The notes under the pieces were generated by a model. It searched no databases. It was given only the letters and a program-made list of their open reading frames with translations, and had not been told where the DNA came from. Both the position numbers and the translations under genes were made by a program. Below are positions 25,472-37,519 of a stretch of DNA of 64,000 bases, one piece after another. This DNA comes from Coenobita brevimanus (Eukaryota; Arthropoda; Malacostraca; Decapoda; Coenobitidae): positions 27,539,466-27,603,465 of the forward strand of contig CM064657.1 of the NCBI GenBank assembly GCA_032717465.1. Direction: 5' to 3'. Position 1 is the first letter of the stretch; each line of letters begins with the position of its first letter.

Positions 25472-25684
25472 TTATTTACGAGGGTAATTATCCTCGTTAT
25501 TATTTTGCGACTCAACCCAGGTCTCCCCGACAACAGAGGCGACTGTGAAAGGTGTGCCAAGTATTTCATGTATATCTTGTACTAGACTCTTTCCCCAGCC
25601 CACTGGTACAACAAGGCAAGAAGCAGCTCTTCCAGTATGTTCTCCAATAATTACATTTAAACCTCTTAACACGATAGTGCACAT
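25472..25684 (-). pseudogene. possible gene fragment with P-loop-like motif
   Basis: A 70-codon open frame on the minus strand. It is not low-complexity, unlike most frames here. Residues 24-35 read LVVPVGWGKSLV, where PVGWGKS (25586-25606) resembles a Walker A / helicase motif I of the form PTGxGKS. Other helicase motifs (Ia, DEAD/DEAH box) are not visible in this frame or in the overlapping minus-strand frame at 25342-25569. An alternative is chance, or a short exon of another family: the LVV...LVQDI...VASVV spacing also resembles the C-terminal part of AIRS/PurM-type proteins. The start codon is arbitrary, because a TAG lies just upstream. Function is not assigned. Confidence 0.2.
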
Positions 25685-26189
25685 TTTCTAGTTTATTATT
25701 GTAGCCTATAAGCAAAACTATTTAGTTATGGAAGACCGTCTTGTAAACCATGGCAAAATAACGCCTTTTATACTTCATCCGTGCCATTGTCAGACAATTT
25801 TTCTTATTCTACCTTAAGGAGGACCTCTCGTAATTTAGGGCTTAAGCATTGTGTTTACTTTCAATAAGACCGACCTCAAATTTATCCTTCGTTCGATTTC
25901 ACTCCTGCCAAATATATTTCAGTAACTTCACATTCAAGACACCTATAGTTGCCATCCGATCTTCATCCGCATTCTTCATCATTCTAACTCTCTTTCCATT
26001 ACAATCATCTTCGTCCTCATCATCCTGACCCCTTTCCCACTACCATCAATTGGGTGAACAAGATCCAAATATAAGTAAAAAGACCAAAGACAGGTCCAGA
26101 AACGTGGAAAAGAAAAAAAAAAACACACGAGTAAACTAGTGTCAAAGTGCATACCAAAAATGGATCTGCCTTCCATCCACTCATCCACT

Positions 26190-26238
26190 GTTCTAAGTTT
26201 TCACTTGAGGAATGTTCTCAGTTTTCACTTGGGGAATG

Positions 26239-26270
<32 letters not shown>
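26190..26270. repeat. 24-bp tandem duplication followed by poly(A)
   Basis: GTTCTAAGTTTTCACTTGAG.. (26190-26213) is repeated at 26214-26237 with two differences and is followed by about 32 A residues (26239-26270). Confidence 0.9.
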
Positions 26271-26274
<4 letters not shown>

Positions 26275-26745
26275 TGTGGAATCAAACAAGATAACGTTGG
26301 AAAAAACAAAGTGTTCAGTATACTTGAGTTACATATATCCGCTCTAGGCGTTCTGTTACAAGAGGCTAGAAGAGCTCAGCCTGTTTTGACTAAGCACTGA
26401 TGTCTACCTGGAGTCCAAATGTACACATGCTATTATGCTATTTGGCAAATAACAGTAATGAACAGATATGTCATAAACAAGGAAGGATTACATTACTAGA
26501 AGCAACTGCTTCTTACAGTTTTTCCATTAAACTTACTGAATTGTATAATCTGTGTTTGTCCTTGTGTCTTTGTTTACCATGAAATGGTGATATACAGTGA
26601 AGATGTTACCTGTATAACGTTTTACAGTTCTATGAATACTTGAATAAGAAAGGAGTTGGGATCACATCAGTTATCCGATAAGTTATACGTCCTCTACTTG
26701 AACTGCAACTACACTTTGTAACCTGGCCTGAAGGCTCTCTCACCT
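26271..26745. other. no recognisable feature
   Basis: A/T-rich sequence with no gene, RNA or repeat that I can support. Confidence 0.4.
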
Positions 26746-26747
26746 TC

Positions 26748-26965
26748 GCTCTTTCGCCATAATGACGTCCTTTTTACTATATTCTTGTTTAGAGAAAATT
26801 TTACTCAGTAGAAGAAGAAACCGTTCGTAGTGAAGGGTCTAGAAACAATCCCTTTTAGCCCCTTTGGTACGATGACAACTTCGGTATTTACTCTTATTAC
26901 CACTGTACAGTTATATAGTCCTTCGGAGAGACCCCCTTGTGACGAAAGAGTCAAGTCAGATACGG
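26748..26965. mobile_element. MITE-1 decayed copy
   Basis: CCATAATGACGTCCTTTTTA, then ATATTCTTG, TTTTACTCAGTAGAAGAAG and GTAGTGAAGGGTCTA follow the family order. The right part (CCCCTTTGGTACGATGACA) is a second, opposite-facing end. Confidence 0.5.
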
Positions 26966-27221
26966 CTACGATGAACTCAGTCCTGTACAGTCGGCATCAA
27001 TAGTCCTGTAGCCTCCTGCTTTCCTCTCCATGGACTACGATATTAGCGTGATGAATCAGCAGCAACCGACACGGGGGACTCTGATTTGTGGCCGAAATAG
27101 TCATCAGTGTTGGTTGTTGCGGATTTACTACACTGTTAAGTTCACGGATAGAAACACACAACTACGAAAAGTTTCAGCAGTAATACAGCACGTTAATAAA
27201 GCAGTCTTGTACTATGCGTAA

Positions 27222-28676
27222 CAGTGTTGGCTCCTGTATTAGCAAAATTTTTCCGCTTATGCATCCGTACCTCAATTTTTCCAGCCCCTTGGAAAGAAGC
27301 AAATATCCATCCTGTTCCTAAAAAGGGGGCAACTTCTGATCCATCAAACTACAGACCAATTGCAATAACTTCCAATCTCGGTAAAGTTTTTGAGACACTA
27401 ATTAACAAACACATAGTCAAGCATCTAGAAATCAATAAATTGATCAACGATCGGCAGTATGGATTTAGACAGGAACGTTCAACTGTAGATATTCTTTGCC
27501 TTCTTACCCATCAGATTAACAAAACAATAGACCAACATGGTGAAACACACACAGTAGCATTTGATATTTCAAAAGCATTTGACAGAGTATGGCACCAGGC
27601 CTTATTGTCTAAGATGTCACAGTATGGCCTTGCATCACTGGTTCCTCTAATTTCTTCTTACCTTCATAATAGAAAAATACGGGTCATGGTAGATGGAATT
27701 TATTCTGTTTCATTCCATAATTGCTGGCGTACCTCAGGGATCAGTTTTGGCGCCAACCCTCTTTCTGATGACTCGACCCTTCATAGTTCTTTTACATTTA
27801 GTTCCTCCTTTACACAATTTCATATTATAAATTCCCAAATAAACACAGCAATTTCTCTGAACCAGGACCTTTCAAAAATTAATCAATGGGGACAAAAAAA
27901 TCTGGTCTCATCTAATGCTCAGAAAACTAAATACATTAATTTCTCCAGCAGAAAGAATCCCTCAGACTCACACATACTTTTAAATGATGTCAGTATTCCC
28001 ATATCCACTACAATTGATATCCTAGGTGTTACTCTAAACCCCAACCTAAGCTGGACAGTTTATGTTAAATCCCTTGCTAAAAATGCTTCTTAAGAACTGG
28101 GACTTATGTGCAAAGTTTGTGAGTTCTTCGCTGACGAGCAGATGGCCACAATATACAAAAGTCATGTGCGTTCTCAGATCGAATACTGTTCACCACTGTG
28201 GAGTGGATGTGGAGCAGTTGCACTGAGGCAGTTGGATAAAATTCAAAATAAAGCCATTAGATTAATCAATAATCCTGCCATAACGCAGAACCTTCCTCCG
28301 TTATCAGTACACAGAGATGTTGCTTCTTTAGCACTATTTTATCGATATTTTTACCGTAAGTGCTCTGACGAACTTGCTCCAATTGTGCCTCTCCTTCAAA
28401 TTTTCCCCCGAAATACTCGGGCAGCTGGGAGCGCCCATGAACTCACACTCTCTCCCCGACAATGCAGACCCTCTGCTTATCAAAATTCATTTATCCCCAG
28501 AACTACTACTCTATGGAATTCACTTCCTGGGCGTTGCTTCCCACATACATTTAATCCTCTCGATTTTAAACCCAATTGTTATAAGTATTTTATGAATGGA
28601 GGATGCCTTTAGGCACATGGACTTATTTTCTTCCTTTGTTTTTCCTTCCTCCATTCATTATCAACAACAAAAAAAA
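27222..28676 (+). mobile_element. LINE copy A: 5'-truncated, dead non-LTR reverse transcriptase
   Basis: Remnant of a non-LTR retrotransposon reverse transcriptase, on the plus strand in the main frame 27224-28612. It starts within the fingers region (FRLCIRTSIFPAPWKEANIH) and continues through SDPSNYRPIAITSNLGKVFE and RQYGFRQERSTVDIL to the motif A block VAFDISKAFDRVWH (about residues 116-129). Motif B (GVPQGSVLAP) lies in another frame at about 27723-27760. Compared with copy B, about 55 bp are then missing, which removes the start of the YADD catalytic block; only DDSTLHSSF remains. A TAA stop interrupts at 28091-28093, and the frame resumes with the C-terminal tail (RSQIEYCSPLWSGCG ... 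LWNSLPGRCFP). A C/T-rich 3' UTR and a short poly(A) end near 28676. The APE endonuclease is absent. No RNase H is seen. CR1/Jockey-group assignment is probable but not certain. Confidence 0.92.
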
Positions 28677-28679
28677 GTG

Positions 28680-29518
<839 letters not shown>

Positions 29519-29949
29519 CACAACATGATCTTATTAGCTTTATAACATCGAAATTTCACCCTTCGAAATGCTTAGGAGAGTCATTTAGGTAATAATGGTG
29601 GTATTTAAACTTGGCATAAATGTACCGGATCAGAGGTTTACAATGCAACAGTTAATCTGATTAGGTAATGGTCATGCTTCGTGGGTGAATGATTGATGTG
29701 GAAGCAGCTTTACTGGCCGAGTCACTGGTGGCATGAGGTCCATTCCTGCGCTGTCCCCTCCAGTGTTCGCTTTTACGCCCGACTGAAAATAGTATTTGCT
29801 TCACCACGACAACGCCTTTATTAACTTTGTTCCTGCCGCCTCTTCACGATTTTACTCAGCTTATTTATCCATTTATTTATCTACTGGTTTATTCATTTTC
29901 TTTTCGTGTTTGACCTTCGGAGTACAGTAGACTTGACAGCCGGCTCCTT

Positions 29950-30080
29950 GTGGCCCAGGAGTCTTCCTACATGCCAGACACCTTCAACTGTCACCACTTC
30001 GGCATTGACACTCAGTGTCATACAAAATACATGGTAGAACTGTCTCATTCAAGAATGATGTAACGGTATTAGCAGGGGTG
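29950..30080. repeat. Rep-C interspersed repeat, copy 2
   Basis: AGTCTTCCTACATGCCAGACA, then CTGTCACCACTTC, CTGTCTCATTCA and CGGTATTAGC, in the same order as 16083-16230. The first phrase also resembles the hairpin arm at 8608. Confidence 0.5.
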
Positions 30081-30324
30081 TTACTATTAACGATAAATTC
30101 AAATGATAATATTGATTCCTGCCACTCGTGCCCTACAAGAATCCTGACTACTTTTATAATGTCTCATTCTAAACGGGCTAATACAATATAACCAAATTTT
30201 TGCTCCTGGTGGTTTATTGGGTAATTACGGAGCTCCAATTGGACTGAGCCGGTGAAGGTTTATATCCAAGGGATGGTTGGGGTTTATTGCTCAAGTAATG
30301 CCACTCAGGGATGAGTGAGGCTGG

Positions 30325-30414
30325 TCACTCTCATCTTAAATGTCAGGACCAACTTGCCTAGTCCCGGGTTCCTACGCTCCTCACGGGGCAAAGTAGGATT
30401 GGATGATGAATGAA

Positions 30415-30417
<3 letters not shown>
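30325..30417 (+). repeat. Rep-B interspersed repeat, copy 2
   Basis: Close match to 12236-12320, again running directly into a simple repeat (TGAATGAATG then a 90-bp AT run). Sequence from about 30180 may be the upstream body of the same element, but it has no second copy in the window to confirm this. Confidence 0.75.

Positions 30418-30507
<90 letters not shown>
30417..30507. repeat. (AT)n microsatellite
   Basis: Uninterrupted AT run of about 90 bp. Confidence 0.98.
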
Positions 30508-30509
<2 letters not shown>

Positions 30510-31089
30510 CATCTGGAGATAGCAAGAATAAACTTAGGGCTCCCCAAGCCTGGCCTGGTTGACTAGAGCGCTGCACACCACTACACACATATCATGAAGT
30601 ATATTTTTGTTTTTCACTTAGGTAACCTGTGTCACTTGAGACATACCTCCTGGACACCCACCAGACTACACAGTTTCATAGAACTACTCATCGCCCTCTG
30701 TATGTTCTGTGAATGTTTATCTTTGATACCGATGACTCATTTTTCAAATTCTCTTCTTGTTACTGCAAACCATTCTTTGCAGATTAGGAGAGACGCTTGG
30801 ACTACAAAAGTTAGATACAGTTTCCTTATAGGCGGCTATATACACTTTAGAACAGACTTTCCGAACAGCAGATGTTAGACATATCTTTCAGTATTCTTAG
30901 TTAATTGAATTCCTTCCTAAACTGCTGAATCGTCTGGAGGCAGCAAAAACAAGATTACTACGTCCTCCGGCGGATGGGATTAAATGATGCAAGACAAATG
31001 TATCGTCTACTGCGCTGGGTACTGTTGATAGCTGTTAATGTAGGATTAGGTTAATGATGAAGATCACGCGTAGCTCATTTTGCCTTCAC

Positions 31090-31090
<1 letters not shown>
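30508..31090. other. no gene recognised
   Basis: A 94-codon frame at 30594-30878 has normal composition but no recognisable motif and no supporting context. Confidence 0.4.
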
Positions 31091-31123
<33 letters not shown>

Positions 31124-31224
31124 CACCATATGTCCCAGTTCACCCAGTGGAACAGTACAGCTGAGGACATGGATGTAAACTGCGTGTCGTATTTTAGAAG
31201 ATTTTGAAAAAAAAAAAAAAAAAA
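31091..31224. repeat. (CT)n and nearby poly(A)
   Basis: CT run at 31091-31120 and an A run at 31207-31224. Confidence 0.95.
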
Positions 31225-31540
31225 GTGTCCGCTGTAATGATTCTCCTGAAATCGATAGGCATTAACTGTAAGCCTCGGCCGCCTTCTTTTCCCAGTGATT
31301 ACTGAATATTCTCAAACTATCATTGGTGGCGTGGTCAATACCTGGCGGCGTTGGCAAGAAAGAAGAGTCAGAGCCAGTGGACGGTGTGAGGTTTTCTTAT
31401 TTTCTTCGTTTTCCGGTCTATGTTACGCCTTGTGGTACGCTGACAAAACTGCAGTGTAGCCTAGGTGCATTCTGCAGTGTCCCTACCGCAAGTTTCCGTT
31501 CTGCTGTCCATTTCGGCACTTTTCTTTTTGACATGGGGTC

Positions 31541-31665
31541 TGGGTTATGCTATATTGTGTTAGGTTTGGTTAGGCTATGCTAAGTTATATTAAGTTCATT
31601 TAGTCTGACAGGATGTGTTTATGTAAGAAGAGCTTAGCCTGGGTTAGGTTAGATCAGATTATGGT
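31541..31665. repeat. degenerate TTAGG-like stretch
   Basis: GTTAGGTTTGGTTAGGCTA at about 31558-31578 and GGGTTAGGTTAGAT at about 31637-31650, with TAAGTT variants between. This resembles decayed arthropod-type telomeric repeat (TTAGG)n or the common GGTTA-rich interspersed sequence. The preceding 86-codon frame (31323-31583) ends in this stretch and is unsupported. Confidence 0.35.
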
Positions 31666-32599
31666 TAAATAATGCATAGTAGGAACGAGCATTCTGATAA
31701 AGAAAATTTAGCACGTGCTGCTGACGTGGTTTACAGGACGGAAATATGTCCCCACCACCCTGTACGAAATTCAAGATGAGCAGAACTGAGTGTCCTCCCA
31801 AGATAATCCCAGGGCCAAGGACTGATAGTTCGAATAAGCTTTAGAAGAACAGTCTGGAATTAAATGTTCAGATTTTGAAGAACCCTTAAGAAAAGGGTTT
31901 AATATTAGAAATAAAACCTTTAAAGGGTTTTCCTTTGCAACGCCTAGAAAACCATTTCCAGACACTCTGAAAGTCCATTATCGTTTAGTACATGCAGCGT
32001 TTATGCGTTAAATTACGGGCAGGTTTTATTTATAAACGTAAAATTCTACACACAAAGTTAAGGGAAATTATAGTTACATTAATATACAGCATGTACTTGT
32101 AAGTCCCCTCACGGTAATGTTAATGGTAAAATGTAGATAACAATGAAGTGCAGTGCTATTCAGTTAATGAAACAGGGTAAGTACAGCAGAGTCTTGCTAT
32201 CAGTACAGAGTAGTGTTAAGTAATAATGAAGAAATACAGGTTAGTTATTTGTGGACATTCGTGAAACAAATTTAGCGAATTTAAGCAATCGTCATGAATA
32301 CCACATGGCAACGTTATTAACCACTTCACTTCAGACAGGTCATCCCCTAAGTTAAATTAAGCAGTTCAACAGAAAAAATAAAAAAAACTATACTATGAGA
32401 GTTCAGAGAAGCCAGGTGCTATGCAGCATACTTCAATCAAAGTACTATTATCAAATGAAGATCAGTAGTGACAAATGAAGTGCTGCAATCAAGTGTAGTG
32501 CAGTGCGATTCCGTGAAGAACAGCTGCTCATTGTAAAGCTGTGTTACTGAAACTGATGAAAAACGTTGTATTACTCTGAGATACACAGTCGGTCGTAAA
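31666..32599. other. no gene; repeated GTGCAGTG motifs near its right end
   Basis: A/T-rich. From about 32130 the motifs AATGAAGTGCAGTGCTAT, AATGAAGTGCTGCAATC and GTGTAGTGCAGTGCGAT suggest a short decayed tandem or the 5' UTR of LINE copy B. Confidence 0.35.
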
Positions 32600-35072
32600 A
32601 CTCTTTACTAAAATAGTACACTACAGAAGAGATTCCCGTGATTAATTCCGTCAAATGTTGCCAGTACTGGGTAAAGCAACCAACCAGAATACCAGATAAT
32701 CCTGACCATAACGCCCATCTCTTGGATCTACTCCTGACAAATAATCCAGATCAATACAGGACAGAGGTATTGTCACCACTTGGATCCTCTGACCACAATC
32801 TCATCAAAGCCTCATTAGTTAGCCCCCCTAAGCCTCCCCGTTCTGAACCTGTCAGGGTGACCCGATGGTACTTTGATAGGGCCAACTGGGATGGATTTAG
32901 AAATTATCTTGCTGACATTCCATGGCAGTCTTTCTTCTATAGTGATCCCAATTCTACCCAGTCCCACATTTGTGACTTAATACAAGCTGGTACGGATTTA
33001 TTCATACCAAGTCAACAGTTCACTAATAGATCGAACTCTCCAAAATGCTTTGATGGCAACTGTGCCAGAACAACAGCCCAAAAGTCATTACCATATAACT
33101 CTTACTTAAAATAAAAAATATCTGAATCACTTTTTCAGTTTAAAAATGCTAGAAACCATGCAAAAGCTGTAATAAATGTCGCAAAATCAAACTTTCTTGA
33201 AAACCAAGCATCAAAAGTACTTAACAACCCTAATGACAATAGAATATTCTGGTCCACTCTTAATTCTTTCAATAATAACTTTAGCAAGTCATCTTCCATT
33301 CCCCCACTAAAATCTTCAGATGGCAACATTACAAATGACCTGCGTGGGAAAGCGGATATTTTTGCCAGTACATTTGCCAGAAATTCTGCCATAGACGATA
33401 CCAGCCAGAATGTCTCAGTACTAGAACTAGACTCTCCCGAAATTGTTCCACTTAAAATACAGACAAGATACGTAAAATTCATCCTAGACAATTTACCTAC
33501 CAACAAAGCTCCAGGCCCAGATGAAATTCCGCCAATTGTTTTGAAAACGTGTTCACCAGAACTTGCCTCTGTTCTAGCTTAATTATTCAGACTATGCATA
33601 CGTACTTCTTCATTCCCTAAATCATGGAAAGTAGCCAATATCCACCCAATTTCAAAGAAAGGAAGTTCCTCTGACCCCTCTGATTACAGACCAATAGCTG
33701 TCACTTCTTCTCTTGGTAAGGTATTTGAAACTTTAATTAATAAGAACATAGTTAAACATCTTGAATCCAACAACTTAATTAGTGATAGACAATATGGTTT
33801 TCGCCACGAAAGATCCACCACTGACATACTCAATCTACTGACTCATACCATCCATCAATCAACTGACCTACATGAAGAAACTCCTGCAGTAGCCCTTGAT
33901 ATTTCTAAAGCTTTCGACAGAGTATGGCATCGTTCCCTGTTGTCTACACTCCCTTGCTATAGACTAAAGTCTTTTGTTCCTTTGATTTCCTCATAACTCA
34001 GAGACAGAAAAACAAGAGTAAAAGTAGATGATGTATAATCCAATTTCCACTCAGTTAACGCTGGCGTGCCACAGGGATCAGTTCTTGCGCCAACCCTGTT
34101 CCTGGTTCATATTAATGATCTCTTATCTATCACCCACAATCCCATCCATTCATATGCAGATGACTCAACACTTCATAGTTCATTCACACTCAGACACCCA
34201 TTTACAAAGTCTAATATCTCTAACTCTCAACTTAGTACAACCACCTCCATAAATCATGACTTGTCTACAATCAGTGAATGGGGACAAAACAACATTGTCT
34301 CATTTAACGCTAGTAAAACTAAATACAGGTATATACAATTTACTAATAGACTGGTATTACCAGATTCGTATACAGTATTACCTTCAATGGTACAAATATT
34401 CCCATCTCCAAAAGTACTGATATTCTCGGTGTCTCACTTAACAATGCCCTCAGCTGGACCTCTCATGTCAGATCACTTGCTAAAACCGCCTCAAAGAAAT
34501 TTGGAGTTCGTAACTTCTTCACTGACGAGCAGTTACCTATAATTTATAAGAGTTATGTGCGCTCTCAACTTGAATACTGCTCACCCTTGTGGAATGGATG
34601 TGGAGAGGTTGCATTAAAACAACTAGACAAAATTCAGAACAAAGCTGTTAGAATTATTAATAATCCTGCTATTACTAATAAACTACCTCCCCTACAAGTA
34701 AGAAGGAATGTTGCCTCCCTTGCATTGTTTTACAGATATTTTTATAGCAAATGCTCAGATGAAGTTGCGTCCATTGTGCCACCTCTCCATGCCTTCCCTC
34801 GTGCTACACGGGCATCTGGTAGCGCTCATGACTGGAATGTCACTCAGCCATATTGCAGAACTTCTACCTATGAGAATTCTTTTATTCCCCGAACTGCATA
34901 TCTCTGGAACTCGCTTCCTCAGAGTTTTTTCCCTCAAAACTTCAACCTAGAGCTGTTCAAGTCTAACTGTTACAGATACTTTATGAACAGAGGATACAAG
35001 TAATCTGGTGTGTGGATTAGTTTTTTTTATTTATTTGTTTTTCCTTCCTCTGTTGTTAAAAAAAAAAAAATG
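32600..35072 (+). mobile_element. LINE copy B: endonuclease-RT, dead by stops and frameshift
   Basis: Longer copy of the same family as LINE A, on the plus strand. It opens inside the APE-type endonuclease (32638-33114), including LLDLLLTNNP and the SSDHNLI block that carries the conserved Asp-His. The reverse transcriptase follows in the same frame: NKAPGPDEIPP, DPSDYRPIAVTSSLGKVFE, RQYGFRHERSTTDIL, motif A VALDISKAFDRVWH, motif B NAGVPQGSVLAP and motif C YADDSTLHSS. Four in-frame TAA stops break it (33112, 33580, 33994, 34036). A frameshift lies at about 34350-34383, after which the C-terminal part continues in another frame to 35003. The 3' UTR ends in a poly(A) near 35070. The endonuclease N-terminus and any ORF1 are missing. 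Protein similarity to copy A is high by eye. CR1/Jockey-group assignment is tentative. Confidence 0.93.
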
Positions 35073-35553
35073 AAACCTATACCACATTATCTAAGTCGGT
35101 AACAGAGTGCAGCACGTTTAGATATTCCCAATACACGACAAAACAGTATCCAACACAACCCTAATGATGCAGCACAACATTTGGATGAGTTATAAGCTTG
35201 TAACTTACACTATTTTTTTTAAGTGTCCAACTTTTTCTGTGCTGCAGCTAGCTCATGTTGGAAAAACAATTGTAAATTTTTACCATTATTTAACTTCCGT
35301 ACACTCATGGAATCTCAGGAGTTTTGGATATGCAATCAACAGATCTGAATAATCTGAGAAACATTCCCTCTACGGCCGCTACTTTTTGCTGCAAATGAAT
35401 AACAGTGATGGGTACTGTTACTGAACATTTTAATTTCACTTAGGGGTTGTTGGACTTCAATCAGTGACGGCTCAGCATAGGTCTCACGGATGAATCTGAA
35501 TTAGGCTCGTTCAAAACGGCAAGTCTGTGCCATGGACGTGTTACCTAATACTA
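35073..35553. other. no recognisable feature
   Basis: Mixed sequence between LINE B and MITE-2. I see nothing to annotate. Confidence 0.4.
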
Positions 35554-35771
35554 TACTGTTCTCACTTTAATTTGGTCTAATATTGCGTTGCTGCATCTTG
35601 GATGTTGAGTTGTAACACTAGATTAATGTTAGATTATGATGCTTGTCACAAATCAGTGCTATGGAGAGGATATACTGTAGAGCCGCAGTTTGGTCTTTTT
35701 TCTGTCGCTGAGGTACGTGAAATAAGTTGCAAAATGACGAAACTCTGGGTCAAGTTAGAGTAAGAAGAGTG
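35554..35771 (+). mobile_element. MITE-2, copy 1
   Basis: The left end TTCTCACTTTAATTTGGTCT is a drifted inverted copy of the right end GGGTCAAGTTAGAGTAAGAA. The interior runs CATCTTGGATGTTGAGTTG, TAACACTAGA, TATGATGCTTGTCA, GTAGAGCCGCAG, CGTGAAATAAGTTGCAAAA, in the same order as at 52848. About 218 bp, no coding capacity. Confidence 0.72.
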
Positions 35772-35863
35772 GCCTATAGTCTGCAACATCAAGGTTTTAT
35801 GGGAACTGTTATGAAGTCTTTCGCTTCTGAATAAGGAAAGCAATTAGGACGGTTCTGCTCAGT

Positions 35864-35992
35864 TTGGGACCGAAGTATGCCCAGGTAAGTTCAGGTTATG
35901 GCCATTTCAGGATCAAAGTATGCCCACTTAAAATCTAGGTCATGGTAGGTTGACTATGGGCAGATTAGGACAAAAGAATACTCAGGTAAGGC
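35864..35992. repeat. short ~45-58-bp tandem repeat
   Basis: GGACCGAAGTATGCCCAGGT, GGATCAAAGTATGCCCACTT and GGACAAAAGAATACTCAGGT start successive units at about 35867, 35910 and 35968, each followed by a GGTTATGG/GGTCATGG phrase. Confidence 0.65.
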
Positions 35993-35999
35993 TGAAAAT

Positions 36000-36680
36000 A
36001 TGTTTTCTTAATTTTCTAAAAGAAATGGGAAGATTTTTCTTTCCATTGGAAAATATGAACTTCAGAGAAGTGGGCTACCATCACAGAAACGTGCGACAGC
36101 CGATATAAATAAAGATCAAATAAGTAATAAAAAATCGAGAAACCTTAGTAAAATGCACTGAGGACCAGAAATTCTCTGGCTGCACGGAAATAAAAATCTA
36201 AAAGTTTCTGAAAATTTTGCAAAGGATTATCATACTAATAAATTATAGAAACACCAAATGTATTCTGGAAAGGTGGAGGATGGAACACTTGACTCTATCC
36301 ACGCTTTTCTGTGTTGCAACTTTATTACTACTGTGTATTATCCTCTAATATTCCGTGCTTATCAAAAAATTACATCATCCTAGGCCAGGAAAAACATCAC
36401 ATTTTTATTTTGATTCCCCGATTTCCTGTACTCAGACCGACAGAATTGCAAAACATAATCACCACCTGCGGTAAAGTGGATAAAACAAAGCTTTTCTATC
36501 ATCTCAGCATTTAAGTTTTCAGTGTTATCCTTGTACATGAAACCAATTACTGCATGCACCGTTAAACAAAGGATACTGCTTACACGAGGAAAAGCTCAGA
36601 AACATGACAGGGGAATTATGCCACCAATGATCTCCTTTGCTTTACAGAATAAATTGAACAAACAAACAAGTTAATAACCT
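36000..36680. other. no recognisable feature
   Basis: A/T-rich sequence without a supported gene or repeat. Confidence 0.4.
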
Positions 36681-36934
36681 GTGCATCAAGGCCCCCTCCT
36701 AGTGTACACAGACACTGACTAAGAAATAATTACCAACCCCTTCAGCTCGATGACACTTCCTCCATTGTACCTCTATCATCGAACCAGCCAGCTCAGGGGA
36801 CTCTCGTAGGGATGGGGTGAGAAGTGTCTGTTAAGTCTTTCAGTAAGATGACGTTCTATTTTATTCTTCAATCCGCCCAACATTTTCGTTTAGGAGGGAC
36901 CAATCATAATGAGAGGGTTAACAGCTGTAGAGAC

Positions 36935-36994
<60 letters not shown>

Positions 36995-37500
36995 TCAAGT
37001 AGATGTACCAAAAATGAATAATAAGGTTCCTCCTGAATGCACCCTGTCACTGATACAAGCATACAAGAAATCATTAACCCTTCAGTTCGATGACTTTCTT
37101 TTAAACCTCGAGCAGCAGACGGCATTTCTTAGCAGAGGAGGGACCCATGCAGATAACATACAAATATCGATGTATCACGGCCACTTCCTTGGTTTGAAGT
37201 CATTGCAAAAGTACGCAAGAATTCCTTAACCCTTTTCAGTTCAATTATTGTTTCTTTTATATTTCTACCATACGGGATCCATCGCTGTGAAAAGATTAAC
37301 ACTTAAAGAGAAAGTACACACAAGAATTCATTAACATTCGAAGCGACAGGGTGTTCATTATGCATTTATAAGGCCATGGGGGAACAATGTATATAAATAA
37401 ATGCGTATCAAGGTCCCTCCCACGGTTTACACAGTCACTGCTAAAAGTACACAAGAATTCATTAACACTCGGCGAGATAGTGTGTTTATTATGTACCCTT
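36680..37500. repeat. tandem array whose unit includes a MITE-1 end
   Basis: The phrase ATCAAGGTCCCTCCnnnGGTTTACACAGTCACTG...AAGTACACAAGAATTCATTAAC recurs in whole or part at about 36684, 37019, 37170, 37308 and 37400. It is followed each time by a MITE-1-like start (ACCCCTTCAGCTCGATGAC, TTAACCCTTCAGTTCGATGA, TTAACCCTTTTCAGTTCAAT) or a worn version of it. Short TTAA-to-TTAA pieces lie at 36831-36921 (about 91 bp) and about 37228-37301 (about 74 bp). An AAT run (36935-36995) interrupts the array. Confidence 0.6.
36935..36995. repeat. (AAT)n microsatellite
   Basis: AAT run of about 60 bp. Confidence 0.97.
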
Positions 37501-37519
37501 CCTGCCCGGCTCAAGCGTT

